Assembly (NCBI GenBank): GCA_015680685.1
Contig: MNCI01034769.1
Span: forward strand, 1,375,948-1,439,947
Length of the DNA: 64,000 nucleotides
Direction of reading: 5' to 3'
DNA from: Gnetum montanum
Lineage: Eukaryota > Streptophyta > Gnetopsida > Gnetales > Gnetaceae
This document shows positions 1 to 11,020 of this stretch, piece after piece; the stretch's first letter is position 1; every line of letters starts with the position of its first letter. A model generated the notes under the pieces. That model saw nothing but the letters and a program-made list of their open reading frames with translations. It was not told where the DNA came from and did not search any database. Made by a program: the position numbers and the translations under genes.

Positions 1-997
1 CTAATCTTTTGATCCTACTACCTTTTTGGTGCCTTGTTGGGATTCTAATAGCCTCAATTATATCTATCATATTTTAGGTACCAAGTAGGGGTTCATCATG
101 ATCATATTGTCTATGATATCTATGATGCCTATGTTCCCTACTCTCCCTTCTTTCGTGATGTGTTTCTCTAGAATGTCCTCGTCCTCTTTCTTGATTGTTA
201 TGTCTGTTATTATTGTTTCACCTACCATTATTCTCAGGATCTTTCCCTTTACAACTGTGTTTTGATCTCAAAGGAGAGGGGGAAGGAGATGATGAAGGTG
301 AAGAGGAAGGATGACTGGCATCATGATAGTGCCTACTACCTGCTCTTCAGTGGTCGCATCCTTAGCCATGGTTACGATTAGAATGTCCATCTTTGTCATG
401 TGTTCGTGTTGCTTTTTTTGATCCTTTATGTCCATTGGTACCAGAATCCAAGTTATGGATAGTTGAGTAAAGATTCTGATACACAACCCCTTGACCAAAG
501 TCAACAAGAGGAACATCATTTTGTGGAAAACCTCCTGAGGTAGGTTCACCACCCTCATCTTCACTTAGGACATATGGGACATCCTAAGACCACTTCCCCT
601 TGATGGCTTTGTAATGTCTCTCCTATTGTAGATCCCTTTGAAGTTGTGCCTCTGTGGGTCGATACTCTCTCGAGTCATGTTCATGCACAATGTACTCTGC
701 CTGTAAGTGTTGCATACCAATTCACGTGAGAGCATATAGAAGCATGCTTGGAATTGAGCAATCAGGAGGTAACACTATGTTACCTTCTAAATCATGCCAA
801 CACAATTGTTCATCTTGGTGAAGGATAAAGGTAAAGTTTGGTATATACTCATCGAGATGAACATATACCACATGAAACTGTTGGGGAATTGGTGGTTCAT
901 CATGTGTACTATGCCTATGATTGTTCATTGTGCCAAACCTAGGAGATGAAGAACTCTCGTAAGAAGAAGGAGATATGATTAATTCTTCAGTGTGCAA
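1..997 (-). pseudogene. gag: gag pseudogene of element A (N-terminal part)
   Basis: This is the N-terminal part of a Ty3/gypsy Gag, the structural protein of the cytoplasmic virus-like particle. The first frame starts at 997 (M-H-T-E-E-L) and is open to 722. It contains the segment HLDEYIPNFTFILHQDEQLC followed by LEGNIVLPPDCS, which recurs in elements B (17156-17416), C (32531-32770) and E (about 54920-55060). After a frame break the next stretch (564-268) is in another frame, and the Gag-like sequence continues leftwards with stops and frameshifts. It is a decayed copy. The start is supported by the matching position of the B start and by about 100 bases of leader between it and the primer-binding site. 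Confidence 0.75.
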
Positions 998-1096
998 TAC
1001 TCTTCTCTTTTAATGATTTTAAGATAACTAACCATAAGGGTTTGTTCCAATGATGAGAAGATTTCCTAAGTTCTAATCAGCGCACAAACAACAAAG

Positions 1097-1114
1097 TCCC
1101 TAGCAACGGTACCA
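1097..1114 (-). other. Primer-binding site of element A
   Basis: On the minus strand the LTR end CCACTCATCA is followed after one base by TGGTACCGTTGCTAGGGA. This differs at only a few positions from the complement of the 3' end of plant tRNA-Asp (TGGCGCCGTTGCCGGGGA), the primer described for Athila/Tat-type elements. The position next to the LTR and the matching sites in B, C and E support the call. Confidence 0.8.
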
Positions 1115-1115
1115 A

Positions 1116-1925
1116 TGATGAGTGGCGAGGTACCCCTACGCTCAACCATATGAATACGAGCGTTCACATGCAATCTGGTCATACTCCAAGGACTAAATGT
1201 TTATGTGCCTTCATAGAACAAGGTTGGCTTAGGCGATTGTTATCTTCCCAAGCTTACTTGTATGGCACGATTGTATGGTTAAGTAAACTTGAGATATGTG
1301 ATTTTTATGTTTTTTTATGTTTTATGTCCTAGTGCTAAAAAGGGAGAAGTGAAATAATTTAACTAATCAACTATGCTTTAACTAGTCCTAACACCAGCAT
1401 CCGTATTCACTCTCCGTACACATCCTAAACCAATGTAACACTACTAATATTTCCAAACGCTAGTCGTTACTAGGTTACCAAGTGTTCCACGTATGCTTGA
1501 AGTGGTTGTACTAAGTGTGCTTACTTGTTGAAAATTAAAAAATTAGTAAAAACAACCAGTTAACTAATGAAAGCATTAAATAATTGTAAATAACATTAAA
1601 TGAAATAAATAAGCTATTCTAAATGTTGCAAGTTTTATCACAAACTTTGTCTTTATTATAGGACACAAGGTGTGCTCAGGTACACAATGCTCGAATAAAG
1701 ATCTGTTCAGTTTATGAATTCTACTATGGACACTCAAAAATAATTCTAACTCTAGAAAGGGAAAACTGCAAGAGTTTGGGTAAAGGACTAAGAAAAACTA
1801 CTCACTAACTGCCAAACCAGGTGTGCCTGCCTCTTATTTATAAGCAATGAGACAGGTTTTGATATCGGATGTCCGATATCACTTGGCAGGCTCTGATATC
1901 AAAGATCCAATATCGCGACTCATCA
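1116..1925 (-). repeat. 5' LTR of element A
   Basis: An 810-bp LTR that begins TGATGAGTGG and ends ACTCATCA on the plus strand, so it has the TGATGA...TCATCA ends shared by all LTRs in this window. It aligns along its length with the LTRs of element B. A TATA-type box (TTATAAATAA on the minus strand, about 1836-1846) lies about 80-90 bases inside the LTR 5' end, as expected of an LTR promoter directed leftwards into gag. CTTGG (1926-1930) would be one copy of the target duplication; its partner is off-window. Confidence 0.85.
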
Positions 1926-1930
1926 CTTGG

Positions 1931-2470
1931 GCATATACTAAACACATATAGTGCTAATAGGCTACCAAACGTTAAACGTTGCTGGATTACCAAGTATTAT
2001 ATGTATGCTCGAAGTGGTCATGCTTGTGTTCATTAATAGCTGGAAATTAATTACTTAATTGAAATGTAGTAAAGTAAAGTGCATAAAAATAAAGTGCATT
2101 AAAAGAAACATTAATCTATTCTCAATGTTGCAAGGATTGTCAAAGAGTTCATTTTTATTACCGTCACACTGTTGCACTTAGGTACATCAATGTTTGAATA
2201 AAGAATCATACACACTTAGACTCCTTCTGTAGGCATTTAGAAAATATTCTAACTCTAGAGGGAATAAATCGCAAATCTTTGCTACTTTCACTAAAAACTA
2301 TCAAAAACTTATGCCAAATCAAGAGCCCAAGCACTATATTTATAGGCCAACATATACCCCCCGATGTTAGATAATTGACATGGCATCTGGATGTGACGTC
2401 AGAGCTCCAATGTTGAGGCTCTGACATTGAATACCTAACATTGAAGCAAATGAAAAAATGTGTTTCATCA
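1931..2470 (-). repeat. LTR fragment of element C' (host of element A)
   Basis: This segment aligns with the right LTR of element C (about 33254-33797), including the end TGTTTCATCA. The left part of the LTR, and element C' itself if still present, would lie beyond element A outside the window. It contains a TATA-type box (TATAAATA on the minus strand, about 2336-2346). Confidence 0.85.
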
Positions 2471-3252
2471 CTAATGCAATCCTTGCCTATATAAATACAC
2501 ATACCCCTCATACCCCTCACATTAATGGCACATGTTGGTTGTAGCTTAGCCAAACCCTTGCAATTTCTTCCCATAAAAGTTAGAATATTTTTCCTTTTGA
2601 GTGCATGCAGTGTGGATTCAAATAATTATACGACATTTTATTTGAGTCCATCTATACCTGAATACATTTGCATGAGCAGCAATAAAATCGAGATTTCTTT
2701 TATCCATTGTAGCACTTAGACTAGCGTAATTTTACTTTTTAGCAATTTACTTTCTTATTCTTAAGTAATTAATTTTATAATTCATAAGCAACGTGAGTAT
2801 GACCACTTCGAGTATAATATATTAATGCTTAGTAATCCTAGTAGTGGATGCTTGGAGGACCCAGTAGTATACACTCAATAACCCAACAGTGTTAATATAT
2901 ATTCAGGATGTGTATGGCAAGTGAGAACGAATACTCTACATTAGGCTAGTTAGTTAATGAAGTAGTTAATTAGTTAGTTAATTTAAACATTAAATCTCTA
3001 TTCATTTAATCATTTAGCAAGTAAGAGAAAAATAATAAAATACATAAAAATAAATATCTTATGCCTCAACCATACTTAACTATGCACAAATTAACACAAG
3101 TATGGATTAGGAAGACAACAATTCACAACTATATAATTCACCATCTAGGAATATCGATCACTTAGGTAAATAAGTCCACAGAATTTGACTAGATCGTGTG
3201 TGAATGCTTGTGATTTGTATGGTTGGTCATAGGGATTACCTACTACTCATCA
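2471..3252 (+). repeat. LTR H' (right part, plus orientation)
   Basis: A plus-oriented gypsy LTR segment without its first ~100 bases. It aligns with 33798-34577 and with the complete LTR of element E (53782-54667). It begins with CTAAT, the former target duplication of C', carries TATATAAATA at about 2489, and ends CTCATCA at 3252. No primer-binding site follows, so it is a solo LTR. Confidence 0.8.
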
Positions 3253-3810
3253 CCAAGCAATAAGACTACTTGGATTACCAAGTGAATTATTATTTACACT
3301 CAAAATTGATCATGCTCATTCCACAAATGATTAATATGCATAGAAATATAATATTAACCAAGTATATAGAAGGTAATTGCATTAAAAGTAACTCTATTTT
3401 AAGTTAAAGTACTTTAATAAATATAAATTTATCTCAAACTTATTGCTAATTATGGATTACATCTAGGTACAATGCCACTTGAATAAGATGTTGTACAATT
3501 GACTCAAATCCATGTTGTGGCATTCATTTAATGTTTGCTAATATTATGAATAAAAAAATACAAGAGTTTGACTATACTATTAAACGAATGATGTCAAATA
3601 TGTAGCAAATGCTCACATATTTATAAGAAAATATATGTCAATGCATAGGCTGCATCGGCACATATATGTTGATGCAACTATGATGTGGTAGATGTGACCT
3701 AGCAACCAACTGGGATGTGTCAACAATGATGCATATGCATTGATACAGATGCAACATAGCATATACAATATCGCAATCAATTAATACAATCAACAAATGA
3801 TGCTTCATCA
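3253..3810 (-). repeat. LTR I' (part, minus orientation)
   Basis: This is the right part of a minus-oriented LTR and aligns with 34578-35186. It starts with CCAAG, the target duplication of LTR H', and ends TGCTTCATCA at 3810. Beyond it the non-LTR host sequence begins at ATTACCAATA. It lacks the minisatellite expansion seen in the second copy. Confidence 0.75.
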
Positions 3811-4740
3811 ATTACCAATATATAAAATTCTTTTTATGTTTCCATAAAGAATTTACACATGATAAATTAGCCAACCTCTTTCTAAGAGATTGGAGAAATT
3901 GAATTGAATCTGAAATTGAAGCTTTATTATGTTGAAGACCCATGGAATCTATTGGAATAATATTACATTTTCATGAAAAATAAAGATAGAATCTATACAT
4001 TTAGCAAAAAAAAAAAAAACAAATCATCTAAGTTTTTGGTTGTAATATTATAATACTATCTTAAGTAGGTAATCACAACACAAAAAAGAAACACATGCAA
4101 CTCATCCTCAAGGGCTTTGACTTGCATAACCTAGAATTGCGCTCTTCTTGAGGGAGTTGCATCCATCTTCTATTTTCAATTTTAAGATGATGCTAACTTA
4201 AGAATATATACAATGATGAAAAATATGATTAGATAAGGTTATTTCATTTTCAAATTCCAAAATATTTTTCATAGTTACCAATATATATAAATTTCTTTTT
4301 ATTCTTCTAAAGAGAATTCATACATGATAAATTCGCAAGCCTCTTTTTAAGATATTAGAGAATATGAAATTCAAATTGAAGGTGAAGGTTTATTACATTG
4401 AAGACCTATATGATCTATTGAACAAATACTATATTCTCATGAAAAATAAAGATAGAATTTACAAACGAAGCATTGATGAAGTAACAAAAACAAATCATAT
4501 AAATTCTTTGTTATATCATTATAATGATGAATTAAATGGTTAGTCATAACACATAAAAGAAATGCATGCACCTTATTCTCAAGGGTTCTTAACTTGCACA
4601 ACCTATAGTTATACTTTTCTTGGGATAGTTGAATCCATCTTCCAATTTCAATTGTAAGATGATGCAAACTTAAGTGAAGCTTGTTTGTTGATGGCATTGA
4701 ATAGTAGCTAAGAGATAGTAAGTTTATGCATCTAGTTTAT
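3811..4740. repeat. Two tandem host units of about 464 bp
   Basis: Two diverged direct copies start at ATTACCAATATA (3811) and GTTACCAATATA (about 4273). Each carries in order a TTCTTTTTAT..CTAAAGA segment, GAAGACC..GATCTATTG, TTCATGAAAAATAAAGATAGAAT, and CTCAAGGG..CTTGCACAACCTA. LTR I' inserted at the start of the first unit, and the second unit preserves the empty site. An A run lies at about 4006-4019. No coding potential is recognised. Confidence 0.75.
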
Positions 4741-5380
4741 TAGATCTAATATGATGTAAATAAAATTGTTTCTTGCCTTGTACATTATACCATAGTTGTG
4801 ATAAAACCTTTTGCTTAACTAATTGGTGACTATGCCACTACATTTTCTCCCAAGAAATATTTCATTTTCTCAACCATTGCATCCCTCAAAATACCAACTA
4901 TAGTAATGAATCCTTAAAAAGTGGTTTAGAGAATTTGTTCTACTTTGAGATATTCAAGCTATAAGTGTATGTAATAAATTAACATAAGACTTTTATTTTT
5001 AAAAGTAAGAAATTATATTAGGATAATAATATTAAGTCATTTGCATTTTTAAGCTATGGTAAGGTGCTCAATTCTTAAGTTGAAGAGCTTAAGCTTAAGC
5101 ACAACCACTTGTAGAGAGCTAGGCTTTTGCTCTCTACCAACCCTCCACAAATGAGCATAGGAATACAATCACTTGTAAAAGCTAGGCTTTCACTCTCTAC
5201 CAACCCTCCACACCTGAGCATCATGGATTCCCTATAATGTTCCATGACATCACTGAAAATTCAAAATTTGATAAAAGAAGCCTAACTAAGAGTTGTAATT
5301 GAAGTATTACACATCTCTTTCATCTCAAAGATTTCAAAAAAACTTCTTTTATTAATAAAACTTCATTTCAGGTCCGACAC
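4741..5380. other. AT-rich stretch with a short duplicated SINE-like motif
   Basis: No gene is seen. At about 5106-5215 a segment with the pattern CACTTGTA..AGCTAGGCTTT..CTCTCTACCAACCCTCCACA occurs twice in tandem. A similar segment occurs at about 23640-23680 next to a box-B-like sequence, so this may be the tail of a tRNA-like short interspersed repeat. Confidence 0.4.
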
Positions 5381-6170
5381 ACCCCCAAAGATTTCAAGAA
5401 AAATTTAAGGCTAACTTTTCTGCTTTTGTGCACACAATATATATTATTTACTTTTATAAGATTCCCTAGAATTGGACATGCTTATCCAGCCCATGTTCTC
5501 CCTGATTTGGCTCGGATAACCTCATGCAAAAAGACATCGAGAAACATTTGTTTATTGACCTTGGGTCCATGCATATCAAGATGTGTACCGTCTCAAATCT
5601 CAAGAAAAATTTAAGGCACAACATAACGCCCATCAATTCAATAGGTGGTGGATGTGATGTGATTTAGAAGGTTGACTTTTCTGCTTCTGCACATGCAATA
5701 AATATTATTTACTTTTATAAGATTCCCTAGAATTGGACATGCTTATCCGGCCCATGTTCTTCCCTGATTTCGCTTCAACAAACTCACGCTAAAAGACACC
5801 GAGAAACATTTGTTTATTGACCTCGGGTCCATGCATATCAAAATGTTTACCGTTTCAAATCTTCAGTGTAGAAGCAGGCAGCATGTAAAGATTTCAAGAA
5901 AAATTTAAGGCCCAATGTAACGCCCATCAATTGAACAGTAGATGTGATGTGAAAGGCTCAGTTTTCTACTTCTGCGCGTGCAATAGATATTATTTACTTT
6001 TATAAGATTCCCTAAAATTGGACATGCTTATTGGGGCCATGTTCTCCCCTCATTTGGCTTGGACAACCTCACGCTAAAAGACACGAGCTCAGGTCCATGC
6101 ATATCAAGATGTTTACCGTCTCAAATCTTGAGCATGTAAACGATGTTCAAGATTGCTAAACTCATTGTTT
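5381..6170. repeat. Three tandem repeats of about 260-285 bp
   Basis: Three diverged direct copies each contain AATTTAAGG, TTTTCTGCTTCTGC (or a close variant), TATTATTTACTTTTATAAGATTCC, GGACATGCTTAT, CCATGCATATCAA and TACCGTC/TTCAAATCT. The TTTTCT..CTTCTG/TTTTG segment recurs at about 5416, 5674 and 5959. The paralogous region (about 36770-37030) holds little more than one copy, so copy number changed after the segmental duplication. The CpG content is slightly higher than in neighbouring DNA. No protein is recognised. Confidence 0.7.
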
Positions 6171-6330
6171 AATGAAACGAGCAACGTCGTCCACAGATGA
6201 ATGACGACGTGGCAAAAAGTGCCAACTAAAACGTTCCATCACACCATAGAAAGGGTAGCCGACTTTGCGTTCTTTTAATCACGGTCACCAACCCTTTTCA
6301 CGTGTGTGATGATTACTGGGTTAGGCAAAA
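6171..6330. promoter_or_regulatory. Short CpG-retaining stretch with ACGTG motifs
   Basis: This stretch keeps many CpGs in a CpG-poor setting. It contains GACGACGTGGC, an inverted repeat GGCA-AAAAG-TGCC, and TTTTCACGTGTGTG. ACGTG cores are typical of plant G-box/ABRE-type promoter elements. No gene is recognised on either side, so a promoter role is only a suggestion. The first half is duplicated at about 37060-37107. Confidence 0.25.
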
Positions 6331-6711
6331 AGTCCATAAATAATGGTCTAAAATTGGTTTGACGAGAAAATAATAAAATTGAAATTCAATGAGTTCCGTA
6401 TCCTTTGGAGTAAGCGTTAACGCATTCAAGTCAAAACTTATGTTATTTTGTTTTCATGGAAAAAAAGGCTATTACTTTATAGTTTTCACCAAGTACTATC
6501 TCAAGGATCTATAGATGAGGGAAAGGTTAATCTTTTAAACTTTGAAATTATAACCTAGTTAACTTGCATATTACCATCATTTTATACAATGATCATGGAT
6601 AATTATAATTAACATAATAGTCTTATTAAATTGGTTACTATAACATAATACTTTTTGAACTATTTTTCATCGTCATTATATTATAGAAATGATCATTATA
6701 GTGTCTTTACT

Positions 6712-6860
6712 CTAACAATGAGGTGTTAGTTGAGCAGTACGATCCTAACTTAGTAACACCAGGTCATAGGTTCGATTCTATTAGGTAGTATTGAGTTATA
6801 AACTTCTAAAAATCTTGGGGTGTATATATGTTTCACTAATATTGGGTTCCAACACCCCCG
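6712..6860 (+). repeat. SINE-like repeat (tRNA-type promoter boxes)
   Basis: The segment GTTAGTTGAGCAGTACGAT resembles an RNA polymerase III A box, and GGTCATAGGTTCGATTCTA resembles a B box (consensus GGTTCGANNCC) about 35 bases later. A conserved tail, TTGAGTTATAAACTTCTAAAAA, follows. The same order with related sequence is present in the 112-115-bp repeats at 19069 and 38965. No clear A tail or target duplication could be confirmed. Confidence 0.5.
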
Positions 6861-9300
6861 TTTATGTCATACTCTTAGTACACCTCTTGCAATTGAAGCT
6901 ATGACTTATACAACCACATGTTACTTGCTCTAACCATGTAAGCTATACAACAATGATTGTAGTGGTATAGAAATAACTTTCCAATATTAACATTCAAAAG
7001 GAAATAAATAAGGACAGTTAAATTGAAGCCCCTTCACTGTATGGTTGTAAAAATACAAACTGAAATGAAAGATATTTCATTATATCTACTAAGATCCTTT
7101 GGATTTCTTAGATTTGTTCATAACATTGAACATGGATCTTTTGGTTTCCATGTTAAGAGCCTTATCACTACACTAATACTTTATTAAATGAAATTTAGAA
7201 CATTCTCAATCTGTAAAGATTTTCCTCAAATATCTGACAATGTTTATTTCTTGAAATGAGCTCCTTAAATCCTCAATAAATTTGAAGATAGTTTTACAAG
7301 TATCTTGCACTTATAAAGATCTTACTTGTAAGTACCTAGTGAAGTTACCTTCAAAAGATTTGAAACTAAAATATAGGGGTGTGTTGGATCCAAAAAATAG
7401 TTTTAATAATAAGAAAAAAAATTCAAACTACATCACATGTTTACTACTAAGTAGAAAACACTAAAATAACATGGAAAAGAAAACCTTCTCAATTTTAAAG
7501 ATGTCTAGTTAGGTGTAAAAGCTTATAATTGATGCTTTGAAATATCAAAAGAGGAAATTAATTATTAGTAGGAAGGATGGTCTTAGTCCTAACAACAATT
7601 TCAACAATCATTCTTGAACTTAAAATAACGAAAGGATTTGAGGTAGCAACAGAAAGATTTGGCAAAAAACCAATTTTTGTAGGAAATGAAGATCTAATAG
7701 AAAATGATGGTATATATTGCCTATCATGATTGACCTTACATCAAGAATCTTTGCCATTATCTATAGTCCACTCTTAATATAAGTTTCAATCTTTGAGTTG
7801 ACCATTCTCTTGTTTAATAAGGAAACATTTTCCTTAAGATATTGATATCGAAACTCGTCAATACTTCTTGTAATACAAGTTAAAATATTCCCAAATTTTT
7901 TTGTCTTCTTTGGTTTCTTTATTTCCATTTGAGAATTCTTATTGTTGACATTAACTTGATTTTTTGTATCTTTGGCTTCATATTACATTTTTCTATCCTT
8001 AACTTTAACACTAATTTTCTTTTCCTTAGCATCTTTTTTAGCAAAAAAGGACAAACATTAAACAAATCTCCTTCATGATAAATAAAGTTATCATTAAATA
8101 AAGGAAGATTATAATATGTAATTTGTTAAATGTAACTCTTCTTGCTTGCACGCAATACTAATTGCTATTATGATCACGAAAATTAATTTCAATAAAAAAA
8201 TTTACAAGAATTAAATAGTGTAGAAATAGATTCCTAAGCTTAACCGGATCAAGAAAAGTAATAATTTGTTATTCAACTCTCTTAAAAATCAACAAAAGAT
8301 TACATAACTCAACAAAACATCTATATTTAGAATATTATTTTAGATTATGTATCAAAATTCGGTGTTTATTTACAAATGATTACCATTACATGCCTATGTA
8401 TAAATGACCCTAAATCTAGGGTACATTGCACTATTGAAGCATTACCTAGCTCAACAAGCAAAAAATAAGTTTAATACCTATCATAAATGACTTGAATGTT
8501 ATGTTTTTGCATCACATCATTTAACTGCAAAGTGAAGCTTTGATTACAAAGAAAATAGTTCAAAATTTGACAAAACACATATTTTGATATAAGATCATCA
8601 ACCAATGAATCATATACATAGTTAAAAAAAACTAATCTTATTTGCATCAATATAATTAGAAGAAGGCATCACAAATTTTTGCTTGTTAGCTGGAAAATTT
8701 GCTTTATGAGAATCAACAAAATTTTTTGCATCAATAGAAGAAGTAGAAATTTCAACATTGGTAGAAGAAGTTAGGAGGAATTTAGAATCCCTAATAGGAG
8801 AATGATAATTTTGGAAAAATCAAAGTTTTTGATGAAATCCTAAAGTTCCACAAAACTTCAAATAGTTGGATTGCAAAAGGAAATCCTCAATATTCACCGA
8901 AACTTCAAACCCTTGGTTTATTATCTACATCATGTCATAAGCTTAAACATAATTTTTCCAAGCAAAAGGATCAAACTTTTGTCAAACTAAAATTTAAAAT
9001 CTAATTATGTTTGTATAGACTCAAAGGATTTGTCAAATAAATTTGCTTGTATACCTTAGTACTAGTAGATCTTAAGTATGCTAGATGCATGCAATATTGA
9101 TGCAACTTGAATAACTCTTCTATACAATTTTCTAGAACCTACATTGGTAGTTTGAATAACTCTTACAAAGATTACTTAGACATTTTCCATTTTCTGTTAA
9201 AGAAATATATTCTTCAACATTCTAATAATGCATATTATTCATTTTCTATGACATAAAACTAACATATTTTATTTTCATATTGCATATTCCATCTTCCATT
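6861..9300. other. AT-rich intergenic DNA without recognisable genes
   Basis: Only short frames are present (the longest, 7282-7464, is about 60 codons and low in complexity). On the minus strand between about 9000 and 8600 there is a short stop-poor stretch (reading ..SSTNVEISTSSIDAKNFVD..) that I cannot assign. This DNA is missing from the second unit of the segmental duplication. Confidence 0.5.
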
Positions 9301-9429
9301 TTCAACTTGGGGGTGATATGATCTCATTCTTACTCTACTAATAAATGTTCTCATGGATATTGAAATAGCTACATGTAGATATTCTACTTCATCTTGCTTG
9401 CCACCCTTACTATTTTGGTAGTAAAACTA

Positions 9430-10239
9430 AAGCTTTTTGTATTTGTGCTTCATTTTTTCATCTTTCTATAAAAAGTTTTCTTTAATCAGTTCTCAAGCTT
9501 GTTCTTAATTTATTATTACATTAATATTTTCAATACTTCATTTTTGTAAGTATAATTTTCCTTCATGGTACCATCCTTGTTGCCAATATTTTTCAATGAT
9601 GTCTCTTGAGATTTTATTACTATTATTATTCAAATAGAATGTTAAGAAATAATACATTTTTTAACTTCTAGTGGCAAACAATTAGCTTCTAATAAAAGTA
9701 TTGCATAAAAAACTTATGTTTTCATGTTGAATTCATCCAACAAGAACTATTTTTAAAGCTTTTCAATTTTCTTCCATGATTTTTTATCAATTACACATCT
9801 ATAAAGCACTACAATTTATACAATTGTTTAAAAAGAAAATCCAAATTGCACAAGTCCAAATATTGTATTTGCTACTTTTATTCTTCATTGTATATAAAAT
9901 TATTTCTACCATTTGCAACTTGCTATCATATATAATGCTTTCAATATTTTTAATACTTCATTTTTATAACCACAAATTTTCTTCATGGTACTATCCTTGT
10001 TGCTACGAATTTCAGATTACTATTTTTATTATTCAAATACAATATTAAAGACTAATATATTACTTTAGCTTCCAATGGAAACACAATTACTTCTAATAAA
10101 AGTATTTCATACATGGCTTAAGTTTTAACCTTGAATTAATCTAATAAGAACTTTTCCTAAAAGATTTTAAATTTTTTTTCCACAATTCTATTCAAGACAT
10201 TGACCCCACACTACATAGCCATAAAACATTGTAGGTTGT
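9430..10239. repeat. Diverged tandem host repeat of about 420 bp, interrupted by element B
   Basis: TACTTCATTTTTGTAA..TTTTCCTTCATGGTAC at 9534 recurs at 9953, followed in both by ..TTATTATTCAAATA and CTTCTAATAAAAGTAT. The segment after the second unit continues at 18519 on the far side of element B (ACAATTATTTGAAAAA), matching the boundary at about 9808-9835 (ACAATTTATACAATTG). This gives an approximate empty site for B. Confidence 0.65.
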
Positions 10240-11008
10240 TGATGAGTGGCAAGGTATCCCTACGCTCAACTATACGAATACGAGCATTTCACGCATGATC
10301 CGGTCGAATTCCAAGGACTAAGTGCCTATGAGCCTTTGTGGAATAAGGATGGGTTGGTTGATCGTTGTCTTTCCAAGCTTACCTATATGTCACAATTGTA
10401 TGGTTAAGTAAGCTTGAGGCATATTATTTTTATAGCTTTTATGTTTTTATGTCCTCTTGCTAATAAGGGAGGAGAGAGAGATAACTAAGTGACTAATTTA
10501 ACTTAACTACTGATTAACTAGGNATCAAAATGAATTTCTATGCTAATAACAGAAATGTAAAGTGCATAAAATAAAATAAATGCATAAGAAAATAAAATAA
10601 AAAAAATGTGTAAGAAAACAAATCTCAAGTGCTACAAGGATGAATCAAAGAGCCCGTCTTTATTGTTGTACACAAGGTGTGCTCAAGTACACAATGCTCA
10701 AATAAAGATCCGTCCACACTTCGACTTCCTGTTGCAGGCACTTGGAAAATACTCTAACTTTCAAACAGACTACAAGAGTTTCGCTACTTGACTACTACAA
10801 GACTTCTTTTTTAACTCCTTCTTCTGAATTCCTCCCTATTGTGTGCCTGGGCACTATATTTATAGGCCTAGGAGTAACCTGAGAATAACCACTTTAATAA
10901 TAACCACTCTAATAATTAGAGTAACTACTCTAATAATAGCCACTCTAGTAATTAGAGTAACTGCTCTAATAATAGCCACTCTAATAATTAGAGTAACTGC
11001 TCTTATCA
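10240..11008 (-). repeat. 3' LTR of element B (left copy)
   Basis: This 769-bp LTR aligns with 17661-18518. It lacks about 165 bp (matching 17944-18108), replaced by a single N at 10523, so this gap may be an assembly artefact. It carries about 42 bp absent from the right copy (around 10635-10677) and one additional copy of a ~33-bp unit in the ACTCTAATAATTAGAGTAAC repeats near 10895-11000. TATAAATA on the minus strand lies at about 10856-10863. Confidence 0.92.
10890..11008. repeat. Short palindromic tandem units in the LTR U3 end
   Basis: A unit of about 33 bp built around ACTCTAATAATTAGAGTAAC is repeated here and at about 18440-18518. Each unit contains the near-palindrome CTCTAATAATTAGAG. 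Position upstream of the LTR TATA box suggests enhancer-like U3 repeats, whose number differs between the two LTRs. Confidence 0.6.
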
Positions 11009-11020
11009 TACCCCCACGAT
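11009..11020 (-). other. Polypurine tract of element B
   Basis: On the minus strand ATCGTGGGGGTA lies directly upstream of the 3' LTR start (TGATAAGAG). This is the expected position of the plus-strand primer tract, and element C has a related CATGGAGGTA at the same place. Confidence 0.7.

Larger units (their letters stand above)
1..1115 (-). mobile_element. Element A, Ty3/gypsy internal region (5' part, cut by window edge)
   Basis: This is the leader and gag start of a minus-strand LTR retrotransposon. Reading leftwards from the LTR at 1116 come a primer-binding site, about 100 bases of leader, and a gag frame whose protein resembles those of elements B, C and E. The rest of gag and all of pol lie beyond the left edge of the window. 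It is assigned to the same family as B because the LTR start, primer-binding site and gag start all align. The element sits inside the LTR of an older related element (1931-2470). Confidence 0.85.
1931..6231. repeat. Segmental duplication block X, copy 1
   Basis: This block is collinear with about 33254-37107. The match covers the C' LTR fragment, LTRs H' and I', the 464-bp tandem host units, the paired TAGGCTTT..CTCTACCAACCC repeats and the 5400-6200 repeat region. Over the first ~175 bases after the C' LTR I count about 14 mismatches by eye. The match stops at GACGACGTGGCA..GTGCC (about 6231), where the second copy changes into LINE G1. Element A interrupts only this copy. Confidence 0.88.

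Noticed and set aside
2206-2574. 122-codon minus-strand frame with a similar frame at 33673-33900, which looked like a conserved small gene
   Set aside because: Both lie across the junction of the C-type LTR with LTR H and are alike because the whole block is duplicated. No domain, and the frame crosses two LTR ends.
9776-10048. 90-codon hydrophobic plus-strand frame
   Set aside because: It is AT-rich low-complexity (Ile/Phe/Leu/Tyr) translation of the ~420-bp host repeat, and the other copy of the repeat does not keep the frame.
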